A DNA stretch of 64,000 nucleotides from positions 310,001 to 374,000 of the forward strand of contig JARGXX010000080.1 of assembly GCA_030374765.1 (NCBI GenBank). The letters run 5' to 3'. A program made the position numbers and the translations under genes. Positions 10,053 through 20,255 of this stretch are shown one piece after another. The notes under the pieces were generated by a model. That model did no database searches. It was not told the DNA's origin and saw only the letters and a list, made by a program, of their open reading frames with translations. The stretch is from Agarophyton chilense (taxonomy: Eukaryota > Rhodophyta > Florideophyceae > Gracilariales > Gracilariaceae). Each line of letters opens with the position of its first letter. Within the stretch, counting starts at the first letter, position 1.

Positions 10053-12132
10053 TTAGATTTTCTGGGCCTGCTCCGCCGGAGGCGGCTGCTCAGGGCGTTG
10101 AGCGGGCGACGCCTGGGCATCAGGTCCAGAAGGTACCGCAGAAGCGGTGGGGTGACCGACCACGTCGGTGACACGGGAATCCGGTGCAGGTACGACCCGA
10201 GCTCGGGGAAGCGACACGTGACGTGGAACATCCGTTCGGGCATGGATATTCGATGCAATCGGGACAGCTGCTTTATCCTCCGGGGATAGGGCCTCGTAAT
10301 TGACTACGACTTGTGCCCATTCTCGGAGGGACAACACACATTGTGGAGAAGTATGGCCTGTTTAGTAGCAGAGATGACAAATCAGACCAGAAGCCGGTGT
10401 TGGATGGCGAAGCTCTGCGAACTTCACCGCGGGGCGGGTATCTCTCCAACCAGGACGCGAAAAGCGGACATTACCACTCTCGTGTGGGACGCGTGGCGCA
10501 CGGACGCGACCATTATCCGCATAGAGTAGCGTGTCATCCTCAATTACGTATTGTGATTCGTCCGAGGTTGAGGGTAACTCCGTTGTCGGGATGGAATGAA
10601 CGTCGCCAAGGGGTAGCTGCACGTTATCATAATCCCTTCGAGAGGCCTGTTCGTCGATCATCGAAGCTGACGGGGTACCCGGTTGTAACATCAACGCTTT
10701 TGCGGACCTAACCCTGGAGCCAGGAGTGCGTGCGCGCAGGGCTTCACCTTCTGCACGAGCGAACTGCACTAGTTCCAAATACGTGGCTTTAGGTCTATCT
10801 TCTCGACGTTGAGCAACAAGAGTCCGGATCGCCGGGTCCAAACCATCGACAAACATGGTACAATGCTCTTCAGTGGGGTTAACATTGCCACAGCGGTGGA
10901 AGGCATTGTTAAGGAGCGACGAATAGTCGGTTTCCGACTCGCCTGGACGTTGGCGAGTGTCCCGCAGGGCGCGTATCGCCTGCTGAATGGCGGAGTTAGT
11001 AGCATATGACCTCAGGAGGTACTGAACTGCTTCGGGCCCAGCAGGTTACCCCTCCTTCGGACGCGCGTGATGTACCTCTGACAGAGTGATACTGGTCTTC
11101 TGCAAGCCCACGTAAGAAGTACGGTAAGGCAATGTAGGCCTGTTCCTCGTTCATCCCAAGGATGTCAGCTTCCGCGACAAAGCGTGCCAAGAAATCCAAC
11201 ACCAATATTGGGTCTTCTCCAGAAAACAACTGGTTTCGTAGTGAGAGCTGCATTCGCTTAATGCAGTCCTTTACCCTTCCCGTACCACGTGGTGTACGAT
11301 CCAAAGAGGAGTCCTCCAAACGGTAGTACCGGTATGATAAGAGCTTCTTAAAGAGCGAATTGGTCGGTTTCAGCTCCTTCAAACCTGTGTGCTTCCTTCC
11401 CTTCGTGCGGGCGCGGATCACACCATGGGTGGCTGTTGACGGCTTAGAGCGTGAGGAACGCTCACGGCGAGCTACTTCCACCGATGAATCGGAAGAGTCG
11501 GACTCCGAGGATGAGGAGTCTGACGGTTCGGGATCCTTGTTCCTTCGCTTCTTTCGAGCCTGGTGGTTCTCTTCCTTTCTTCCCTTGTGGGATACTGCAA
11601 CAGGCTCGGCCGGATCATTCCGCGACATCAGGGTTTGTTCCAACGTCTCGAGACGGCTTCGGACGCGCGAGAACTTGTCCGCGACGTCCTTGACAAAGGC
11701 CGAGGGTCCACCAAGGGACTCCAGAATCGAGTTCACATCCGCACGGAGGACACGAAGGTCCTCAGAAAAATCCTGCGTAGCAGTGTCATTTACCTTCTTG
11801 CGAAGCGAATCGAACTCCTCTGCAAGGATGACTTGAGCTTCCCGCATAGAGCGGAGTTGCTCTTCCACAGCTGCAAGGCTGGGATGGGGGGTGACATCCC
11901 TAGCAGGGGAGAGCATCTGGGCGGCGGCAGACGCCGGTCCTGCTCCACTTCCTGGGGGTGTCGAATCAGAGACAGGAGGTCTCGAGGTCCTTTCACCTGG
12001 CACGCCAGTCGATCCACCGGTTTGGGACCGTGAATGGACCAGGATACGGGATGGTTGCGATGGTTCCGGTGCACCAGTTTGACTCCGCGTCCTCGGACGG
12101 TCTTTGGACGACATGATATCAGAATCCGTCAC
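10053..12132 (-). pseudogene. gag: Element A gag, two lesions
   Basis: The N-terminal 130 residues are Ser/Pro/Arg-rich, then a probable coiled coil (LRSMREAQVILAEEFDSLRK), a Ser/Asp/Glu-rich acidic tract followed by basic residues, and the capsid core (KRMQLSLRNQLFSGEDP, ARFVAEADILGMNEEQAY). Near 11043 one extra G shifts the frame: element B reads VTSWPE where A reads VTCW then needs a one-base jump to PEAVQYLL. The shifted frame continues (10856 down) to a CCHC zinc knuckle CHLCY-stop-TGHTSPQC (about 10376-10335), with TAA at 10362-10364 inside the knuckle, then LSLREWAQ... to TAA at 10053. Gag forms the particle and binds element RNA. Pol follows in the frame equivalent to a -1 shift. Confidence 0.85.
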
Positions 12133-12258
12133 AAGTGAATATCTAAACCCGATCGGCTAGTGGGGCCAAGAAACTTCCTCAAAGAGGGCAACTGAGATCA
12201 ACCTCAACTTGTGAGTCCTCTTTCCGATTAATCGTGACTCACTGTGCCCGACTCAAAC

Positions 12259-12276
12259 TTCTAAGTCGGGACACCA
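12259..12276 (-). other. Primer binding site of element A
   Basis: Three bases inside the 5' LTR the minus strand reads TGGTGTCCCGACTTAGAA, complementary to a tRNA 3' end finishing ACACCA. Elements B and C have almost the same sequence at the equivalent place. The deduced tRNA tail has a C at position 61 and a plausible T-stem half (CTAAG). 12133-12258 between this site and gag is untranslated leader. Confidence 0.8.
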
Positions 12277-12279
12277 GTT

Positions 12280-13165
12280 TGTAGAACAACGCTTGGAGCG
12301 GAGACACCACGAAGATGTTCGGGATCTTCTTCTCTTGAGAGACACGCCTCAGGCGGAGGAGACGCGTCCCAGCGGAGCACAGAAACAGAGCCACTCTGGA
12401 AAGGCACGACGATGTCGGGTGTAAGACCGAGGCCAATCCGGCGGGATATACCTAGAGCTTTTAGGTGAGCACGGCACAGTCCGGGGTGTGACCAATCCTA
12501 TGCGGAGCGGTACCACGGCGATTGTCGGAAAAGGAGCGAGGAAACACTCGTATGAGGTGGACGAGCAGGGTGAGTGAGGCGGCCACTCACGAGAGCCAAA
12601 AAGGAGGACAAGAGGAAAACGGGGGCGAAACCCTGTAGAGGGGCGAGACTACGACAAGTTTCGGCGATTGAATATGAACCCATGTTGGTGGTAGCACTCT
12701 GGTCGACAGAGGAGTGGATGAACTAACGTGCGACGGGCGCTCACGCGGTATGCGGTGAAGACGCGCCGAAGGCGAAAAGTTCACAGCCAAGACTCCCTCC
12801 TTGTGATCCCAAGAGGGTGTTTACTGGAGAGCAGTGCTCAACCTCCTATGTAGTGTGGCGCGCGGCCCCTGACAGTGGGCGCGCGCCCGAAAAATAGACA
12901 CTAAATAGCGATAGCGTAGCTAAATAATTACTAAAAACTACTAAATAATACTAACCATTTGGTACAGTCCAGGCCACGTGTGGCACGCCTCGTACTCGAG
13001 CGTTGGCATCCGTGCAGTCCACGTGTTCCACCAGTGTGCCCTTCCGGTCCTAACCGGCCGTCAGCACGCAATAGCGGTATAGCTTGTCATAGCCCAAGCT
13101 ATTCCTCAAGCGAGCGAAACTTCTAAGTCCTGCGAAGAAACCCTCTTGAAGGGCATTGTCCTTCA
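12280..13165 (-). repeat. 5' LTR of gypsy element A
   Basis: Second 886-bp copy of the block at 2036-2921. As the element reads on the minus strand, this copy supplies the promoter. TG...CA termini; right flank GGCGG against left flank GGCCG. Confidence 0.93.
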
Positions 13166-13906
13166 GGCGGTGATCTTCTGCGCATTTTCACATTGAAAAA
13201 GCGATCCATTAAAGTAAATGTTCTGCGAGGGCTTAAGATTGAGCGGGATTACAAGGGCATCACAAAGCCGCATCGCATCAAGCACACTCCCTGTCGACGT
13301 GGGAGCACCCACGTCGAGTATTTGGTTAGGATCTGCGGGAGCTAACAAAGATCCTATTGACGAGAAAACGAACGATGCTGAGGCGCAATATTCGCTGGTT
13401 CAAATTCTCTTGTAGGCGGAGCACTGGGGTCGGAAGGTCTCAAATAAGTGTAATGTGCGGGAATTTATTCTTTCAATAGTCGAATCGAGGAGAATCACGC
13501 GTCTTCACGAAAGCATTTCTGAATGAATTCTGTAGGATCACTTGCGTACAACAGAGCCGGTCACGCCCCAAATGTCCGAGCTGGCCGCAAACTCTGCAAG
13601 TAGTGACAGCCTTCATTTCGGCGAATATGGATTTATCCTTGAATCATGCGACGACTTCTTTGGAGCGCTGAGCATCTTGAGAATTGTGCGGATGAATGGA
13701 GTCTTTGTTGTCGAAGTAATACTGACAATGATGTCCCTTATCGCGCGGGTGACCACATCAAAAATGATACGATTACTGTTTTTCTGCTGTTTCAGCTTGA
13801 GGTGATCATTGCTCATGGTTTCCAAGATTTTTTTGGATGAAAGGTAAGACTTAACTTCTTCGATGTTCATGCTCGGAGCGTCAAGAACCTGACGAATAGC
13901 TTTCAT
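13166..13906 (-). pseudogene. Older minus-strand reading frame interrupted by element A
   Basis: A minus-strand frame runs from 13906 with three or more stops (for example TGA at 13613) and ends openly at the insertion point (ENAQKITA). Past element A, from 2035 to 1938, the same frame carries on (SWTVTMAEISG) to a TGA at 1938. The phase is kept if the 5-bp target copy is counted once. Residues such as LLAPADPNQILDVG and LCDALVIPLNLKP do not identify a family for me. It could be an older retroelement gag or a dead host gene. Confidence 0.35.
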
Positions 13907-15248
13907 CCTCTCGTCGACTTAGCAAAGACTGAACTGTGACACGGATATCATCTACTTGAGCTCTCTGGATGGTCTCTGGGTGGTATCGTTGATCATCTCT
14001 AGGTCCGTATGATTCTTAGTAGCCTTTCAGAGGCCTGCGATCACGATAAACGGCATGGAAAACAACTATCTGTCTTTAGTAGAGTGTCCAGCGTTGCTGT
14101 GAGAAAGATAAAGACTTCTCGCTCCTTACAACCTGCGTGCATACTCGATGGGCGTCTCTGTAGCAGCTCTTATGTATTGGTGGGTATTCTTAATCATGAT
14201 CACTAGCCTATTTAAATTCATTTTCGGGTTATCTCTACCACTATTGTAAGCATCTTTACGATCATCTTTCTCAATTCATCATCGCCTCCACTACGATCCG
14301 AAAACAGGATTCAATCCAAGATAAAATGGTCTACTAGCTCTTTGTATGAGACGTATACCGCGAAATAAAGAGTTTTTCCAAGCGATCTCTACATAGAGTG
14401 AGCATACTTGTAACCTTCGTTCAACATAAGATTGTACTGCACTATGATCGAGTCGAACGGGGTTATGTCAGTAAATTTTTGCGAAGATACACTAATGTCT
14501 AGGCCCACAACTGTGAGATCATCAAATTTCAGCGCCATGATGTATCTAATACAGAGCGAAGTATCAACACAGGCCGAAAAACTCCATCTTTTCAGCTCTT
14601 TTTACGACGTTCTGACCTACTCTACGTTACGCTTTGGGGTTGTAACTCTTTTTCGTTTGATCACTTCTTTTATAGTCATTGGATTTGATCTCTATTACTT
14701 CTTTTTCTTTGAAAAATTTCCTCTATACTTTTTCATTGATGTGTTATCCGTTGTACCGATTTTTTTTAAAATAAAAGCTTATTCAACTGTTCTCTTTACC
14801 AGTTATAATGCTAATTACATCAAAAATGTTGTTACTCATTTTTAATTCTAACGCTACCTACCGTCTTTTTCTCTATCTTTTCTTCCGACTTTTTTGTTCT
14901 CTTTGTGTAGCCTTTTGTTTTTGGGGCGCTTTTTTTCAGTGAGATTTCTGCTCTCGTTTTGTTGCACTAAAACTCAATCGTGTTTTTGCTCGTACGAGGA
15001 CTACTTCTCTGTGCTCGTTTCTATAGTTGTATCTAGTTAGCCAGTCCCCCCTCTTTCGTGCTTTTTGCTCCTCCGTGCTCTGTTTTGCACTCAGTATAGT
15101 TCTTACTGTTAGTCTTTTCTTGCACTTGCATTAGCTCTTTTCAAGGTGTCATATCCGCTGACACCATGTTGCAATTGCTACTAGTCCCTGTCAACGCAGA
15201 GTCGAACATGTCACAGGGGTACTGCAAGAAAGAAGGGAGGGAGATTGT
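13907..15248. other. Anonymous DNA, no gene recognised
   Basis: Short frames only. 14620-15120 is T-rich on the plus strand with scattered CTTTTT runs. An open plus-strand frame at 14432-14845 shows hydrophobic low-complexity translation and no family resemblance. Confidence 0.5.
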
Positions 15249-15407
15249 ACGATTCGGGGGGTGAGTGCTTGCAGATTTAGAACACCCTGGGGGTGACAGG
15301 TGCAAACAACCCCAAAAACCCCTAAAGCTAAACCGCCAAAACAACCCCTGCGGACAGTGTCACCCCGGGGGTAGTCTAATCCTGCAAGCGGTCACCCCCC
15401 GAATCGT
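15249..15407. repeat. Long imperfect inverted repeat (hairpin or MITE-like element)
   Basis: Left arm 15249-15298 begins ACGATTCGGGGGGTGA and contains GCTTGCAG and GGGGTGACA. The right arm 15358-15407 is its imperfect reverse complement, ending TCACCCCCCGAATCGT. Arms are about 50 bp with roughly 80% pairing around a 59-bp C-rich spacer. No coding potential. A foldback transposon, a MITE or a transcribed hairpin would all fit; I cannot see an unambiguous target duplication. Confidence 0.65.
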
Positions 15408-15724
15408 ATCATTTAGTCAAGCAATAATCCTTTTTTTTCAGATACTACAATTTAGCATTTGGAACGTTTGTGTTTTTTACGTATTGTTTGTCGACAAGTG
15501 TCCTAGAATTGAATTGGTCACTTCTAAACTGCTGGGGATGCTCTCAAGGCGGGAGTCCAATCTTTGAGGGGGAGGGGGGAATTCATTTGGACAAGTGAGT
15601 AAAATGCAAAATGCAGTCTCTTGACCACATTTTGTCTACTAAATCACAATCTCACTAATTTACAACCCTGGCAAAGCGAGCCGCGTTCTCTTGATATACG
15701 GGAGTCGCAAAGCACGCAAACCAC

Positions 15725-16545
15725 ATGGAGCATGGAAAACAATTGCTGCATTCAAACACTCCCGCTTGTCATATGTCCACAGCATTCGTATCGTTAGCGC
15801 CATGGAAACGCGGGAAGCAACAGCACTACTTTGGTTTGTCAAATCGAAGTCCTCTCACCTGTAGTGCCCAATCACCGAAGTGGAGAAAGGCATTAGCTAC
15901 GGCTGCGGCCATAGCACTAATGGCCACGAACGCATCGCATTCGATGGCTTCGGAGACTGTTCGACCGCTTCTGAAAGTTCCGGGCGGTTCGGCCAGTACT
16001 TCCGCGGGTGTATCTGGAACTCGCTCAGTTGTTAAAACAGTTACTCGTGGCGTCAACTTGGAAGGAGCAGACTTTTCAAATCAGGACTTCGAAGGCGTAT
16101 CTTTCCAACAGTCCATATTGCGTCAAGCCAACTTTAGATATTGCAACCTACGAAATGCGTCCTTCTTTGATGCTGATGTTTCCGGGGCAAACTTTTCGAA
16201 TTCTGATTTGCGAGGCGCCAACGTAAGTTGAAGTATTAACAAAATCCTGCGTCGAACATGAAAGAAAGGGTATTCTAACTTACATTATCGCGTTTCCCCA
16301 ATTCGTCTTTCGGTCGAAAGTTTGAGCTTGCAAATATGAGACTAGCTGATTTGACCGGTGCCAACCTTTCGGAGGCATACATCAGTTCGACAACCAAGTT
16401 TGATGGAGCAATTATTGATGACACTGATTGGACAGATACTCTTCTTCGCAAAGACACCCAAGCTTATCTGTGCAAAATGGCTACAGGGACAAATCCTCGA
16501 ACTGGAGTAGATACTCGAGAAAGCTTGTTATGTCCTATTGATTAG
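15725..16545 (+). CDS. Plastid (thylakoid lumen-type) pentapeptide-repeat protein, two exons
   Basis: Exon 1 is 15725-16222 and exon 2 is 16321-16545, joined across a 98-nt intron (GTAAGT donor, TTCTAACTTAC branch-like site, GAAAG acceptor). The join keeps the five-residue repeat period exactly (ANFSN, SDLRG, ANFEL, ANMRL, ADLTG, ANLSE), which confirms the splice sites. The 240-residue product has a basic, Ser-rich N-terminus like a transit peptide, a hydrophobic segment at about 56-67 ending in a signal-peptidase-like SHSMA at 71-75, pentapeptide repeats at about 111-195, and the C-terminal TRESLLCPID resembling plant and algal thylakoid lumen pentapeptide proteins. Its fold is a right-handed beta helix; the biochemical role is unknown. 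An alternative start is Met17. No twin-Arg pair is seen before the hydrophobic segment. Confidence 0.88.
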
Positions 16546-17196
16546 CCTAGCCCCCCCTCGGCTGATGCATATCGCTTAATTTGCACAGTTTACCAGTTTA
16601 CTTACCACGAATTGTAGTGTTTCTTGCTACGAAATCCGCTTCTTTCGTATTGACCTGAATGAGCTGCGTGCTGAGTCCCAGCTAAATTTAACGTTTCCAA
16701 GACAAAATGCTGAAGGTTGCCTCCTGATGACAGTGTTGAGTTCAAGTTGCAGTGAAGTCATCAGCTGGTCAAAAATAAAAAATCCCGCAACACGGCGACG
16801 ATATTCTGTGAGGCGTTGATGACGTTCGTCCAAGTGAGGGAAACAGACTCCTCGTGATTAATGCGTCAACGACTTTCCATGGAATCGAATGCGTGACGAA
16901 AGTATTTTGACTTTAAATACGGTCCAAGATGATAATGAACATATCAAAGCTTGTTGCTCTACAGTTGTGGTATGATGAACATGTGCGGACATCCGTGATC
17001 TGGCAAGCACTGTAGATACAATAGTACCCAGATAAATCATTCGTGTTTCGTTGTTTGAGGAATACTGGCACTACACGGTGTAAGAAACGGTGATTATGCA
17101 ATGATCTCCACTCGCAAAAATGTCATAGACAGCAGCAGTAGACAATGCTCATAGCTTCGATTTGTTGCCGTGTTGAAAGGCATATTTGGGTCGAAA
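16546..17196. other. Intergenic, nothing recognised
   Basis: Separates two plus-strand host genes. No conserved frame, RNA gene or repeat is apparent; it presumably holds the terminator of the pentapeptide gene and the promoter of the next. Confidence 0.5.
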
Positions 17197-18180
17197 ATGC
17201 CGAAGGGACTGATAATCAGAAGACCCAAGAGCTTGGAAATGCACGCCACATTGGTGAACATACCAGAAGGGGCTGACGTGTTGGGGAGTCTCAACGACGC
17301 AGCCGACCGAGCTGGGTATGTTCCAACCATAGTTCTTTCTGGTGTAGGTCTTTTGTCACGAGCAGTTCTGTATGTGCCAAATGATGAAGCCATCCCTGAA
17401 GCATACGATGTAGAGAAATCACTCGACATAAAGCTCGATATAGATGGTACGAAGTATCCGGAGCTACAAGATTTACCAAGGATAAGAATAGACGAAGCAG
17501 AAGCGCTAGGAATTGAGCTGCCGAAAGAAACTGGAGATTTTCGTTCGAAGCCTCATTGGTTCTCCAAACAGTCCTTCGGTAAACCTTTAAGTCTTTTGTA
17601 TGCACGTGGAGGCCGATCTTACTCAAGATCAACGTATCGCTATCATCTAATTCTTTCTGGATCAGAAGAACGACCTTTCGGAAAAGCCAATAGTTTCGTG
17701 GGAGAACTGTTACCGGGATGTATCGCAAAAAGTCCGCTACAATTCGTCATCGGCGTGTCCGCAAATATATTCAAGACAAATGTTCAAGCATGGACTGTAA
17801 CTATTGAATCCGGTTATGATGTTATTGAAAGAATGTCAGCTTTTTTGAAAGCGATGCCTCAAATTGGGGACTGTTTCATAGTGAGCGCAACCGGACTCGT
17901 TTCAGAAGCCATTTTAGCCAACATCGGGGAAGCAGGGGAGGAGGAGTTTTATTTTGTTCCTAATGAGAGAAAAGCATACCATTTAGAGGATATATCAGGC
18001 ATTGTTAACTGTGCAGTTGGGACATCAAGAATATATGCTACCATTGTCCTTAACTGCAAAACTCCACCATGTGAGGCGGTTGGAGGACGGATGACGAAAG
18101 CCATTGCTTCGTCGGAGAAACCTGTTGAGATAGTACTAGGCGAGATTACAGACGAAAAGGACATGATACACTCGGACTAA
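17197..18180 (+). CDS. Tandem PPC (DUF296)-domain protein
   Basis: A 327-residue intronless frame from the first ATG (17197); upstream the frame is open to a GTG at 17170. Two copies of the PPC fold are visible. Copy one: MHATLVNIPEGADVLGSL...TIVLSGVGLLSRAVL (about 15-60), an insertion of ~85 residues, then YRYHLILSGSEERPFG...GELLPGCIAKSPLQFVIG (about 148-188). Copy two: WTVTIESGYDVIERM...CFIVSATGLVSEAIL (199-240) and YATIVLNCKTPPCEAVGG...KPVEIVLGEI (280-317). PPC domains form trimers and in land plants sit behind AT-hooks in AHL DNA-binding proteins. No AT-hook (RGRP) core is seen here. Assignment rests on pattern recognition of strand and loop order; the function is unknown. Confidence 0.65.
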   Translation: MPKGLIIRRPKSLEMHATLVNIPEGADVLGSLNDAADRAGYVPTIVLSGVGLLSRAVLYVPNDEAIPEAYDVEKSLDIKLDIDGTKYPELQDLPRIRIDEAEALGIELPKETGDFRSKPHWFSKQSFGKPLSLLYARGGRSYSRSTYRYHLILSGSEERPFGKANSFVGELLPGCIAKSPLQFVIGVSANIFKTNVQAWTVTIESGYDVIERMSAFLKAMPQIGDCFIVSATGLVSEAILANIGEAGEEEFYFVPNERKAYHLEDISGIVNCAVGTSRIYATIVLNCKTPPCEAVGGRMTKAIASSEKPVEIVLGEITDEKDMIHSD

Positions 18181-18797
18181 TCTACATGGCCATTTTAATG
18201 AGACTTACGTTCGTGCGAAGAACAAAAGCAAACTGAAAACCGATGTAAATGGCAACAGCACCATGAATTCTTTCAAACAACGTTCTGTCTTGGTCCCCTC
18301 TTGGCCCGGCAAGTTCTCAGCAGGATTTCGCCTCAATGTTCTAAGAATGACCGCTAACCACTTCTTGTGTCGTGTAGAACGACACTACGCCACCTTGTCT
18401 CGAATGACAAACAAATCGAAATGAGCGTGACACACGCAATTCTTTGTGTCAACTACCGCTTATTCAAAGCATTTTTCAAGCACTGGAAGCGTAAACAAGC
18501 TGGAGATTGCCTTTACTAACGCTTGCAGAACAAAGCTTGTATAAACCTTCCATCACTGGGAACGAATGAAAGGTCTACACAAGTTAAATACACAGAACAA
18601 TAGTGCTTCCTTTGCGTGTATCCTCGTGTGCACTAAGTGAGCACCATGTATCACACATGCCGAGGCTCGAAAAGTGAGAGACTTACGAGCTCTGACGCAC
18701 GCTTTCACGTCAATCGTTCGCATAGCACCACGACATATGTTGTAGCATATGCTTCATTGGATGAGCACGCGAGAACAGCATGTTGTGTGAAAGAACA
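18181..18797. other. Intergenic between convergent host genes
   Basis: Lies between the 3' ends of the PPC gene (+) and the centrin gene (-). No frame or repeat of note. Confidence 0.5.
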
Positions 18798-19420
18798 CTA
18801 CTGCGCGGACCAAAGTGAGGTCTTTTTCATGATGCGCACAAACTCCGTTGCGCTCACCATTCCGTCTTTGTCCATATCAGCCTCCCTGATCATCTCACGT
18901 AGTTCTTCATCAGTCATTCGTTCTCCAAGCTGATCAGCAACTTCACGAAGATTTTCAAAAGTAATTTTCCCGCTCTCATCGGTGTCGAACAGGGAGAACG
19001 CGTGCATCATTTCTTCCTGTATGTCTCTTTCATTGATCATCTTCTCCATGAGAGTGTGAAACTCTTCGTACTTGATTTGTGTGGCACGTTGTGATATTCC
19101 ACACGCAACGATGAGACGAGCAAGCTGATCTTTTCGCGGCTCGTATCCAAGAGAACGCATCATGACTCGCAGCTGTCTCTTCTCGACCACTCCAGAAGTC
19201 TCAGAATCAAACAACTCAAACACTTCGCGAATTTCTTGCTTCCTTTCATCGGTGAGCTCCTGCCTTCGTGCAATGGGTCGCGAAGCATTGTTATCGATGT
19301 CTATTTCAACGTCCTATAAAGCGATTGTAAATATGTCAGTTGCAGATGAAAGATAACGCTACAAAAGTCCTAATGTTGCCCAGGACTTGGGGAGTGGATT
19401 TTGTGGAAACTTACAGGCAT
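18798..19420 (-). CDS. Centrin (EF-hand protein), two exons
   Basis: Exon 1 is 19420-19415 (ATG CCT only), the intron 19414-19314 (101 nt, GTAAGT...TATAG), exon 2 19313-18798. The join gives MPDVEIDID, then RRQELTDERKQEIREVFELFD. The product has 173 residues, the usual centrin length. EF1 (DSETSGVVEKRQ) ends in Gln instead of Glu and is probably weak; EF2 (ACGISQRATQIKYEEF) is degenerate; EF3 (DTDESGKITFEN) has the Asn at position 12 seen in centrins; EF4 (DMDKDGMVSATE) is canonical, followed by FVRIMKKTSLW. Centrins bind calcium at spindle poles, nuclear pores and DNA-repair complexes. The assignment over calmodulin rests on EF3 Asn, the FVRIMKKT tail and the longer N-terminus. The intron lies within the third codon's neighbourhood, so the first exon codes only two residues. 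Confidence 0.9.
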
Positions 19421-20255
19421 GTTAGAATTGAGCTGCTTCACACGGTGTGAAGGATTGTGGCTCGTCTGTCGACAACTATTGGATCGAGTCTGACTTGCGA
19501 CGATCGCGTGCTACTCAGTACGACCACGGCAGTACAACGATTTCCCTATCTTTGTAGCGCCCTGGCGAAGTATGGCTTCCGAGACCTGATGGGAACCACA
19601 ATGCCAGACTCGTGTCAAAGAGCTTCGGACCACGCTAGCCCGTTTTTGCAGGTTACCTTTGGGGCGATGAATTGAAGAATTCGTTGTTCATGCTTACAAT
19701 GGGGATTTTGTTGCAGACAATTTCACGCTCCGCCACGGGGAAGAGCGATTTTTTGCGTTGTCTGTGAGGCCTGGGGTTAAGGGTAAGGAGGGTTACCGTT
19801 GGGAATGCTGTCTATCTATCTTTTTTTTTTGGCGTGCGAAAGGCAGCTCATGTTCCCGTCCTAGCTAGCTACTGTACGTACGAAGGGAAAGGGTTACTGC
19901 AGTAAATATTTTGAAAGAATTACTCTTGCTTTCAAATGGGGGTCTTCCGTACAACAGGGAACTTTCCAACTCTGGAGCACCATGTAATCATCGTGAGCAT
20001 TCGAGATGGACCTCCACTGACGGACTAGTGCACCATTGCTCAAGTTACATTCGCTGGCTAGCGCCCACTAGGCTGTTTGAGGATACGGATTCTGCTCTAC
20101 CTCTAGAGAATAATCGGCAGAAGTTGATCATCTGCGTTTGTTCCCCTGCATTCTACGACTTCGAACTTCGTCACCGATCAGTGGAGGATGATAGCCAATC
20201 GCTGAAGAAACGGTCCATTGCCTCGTCTTCAGTCACGAATAACACCAGTTTAATA
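19421..20255. other. Divergent intergenic region
   Basis: Between the starts of centrin (-) and the kinase (+). The kinase frame is open upstream from 19911 but has no ATG before 20256 and the translation (Ser/Arg-rich) has no domain, so I treat it as 5' sequence or a possible unspliced upstream exon. A T10 run lies near 19823. Confidence 0.45.

Noticed and set aside
13166..13906. Host gene disrupted by element A
   Set aside because: The interrupted frame already carries several stops unrelated to the insertion, so it was probably dead before A arrived; identity unknown.
14432..14845. Hypothetical membrane protein of 137 residues
   Set aside because: Phe/Tyr/Leu-rich translation of T-rich DNA, no conserved motif and no gene-like context.
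19911..20255. N-terminal 115-residue extension of the kinase
   Set aside because: It would start with TTG, contains no ATG and no kinase-like sequence; treated as 5' sequence unless an upstream exon is shown.
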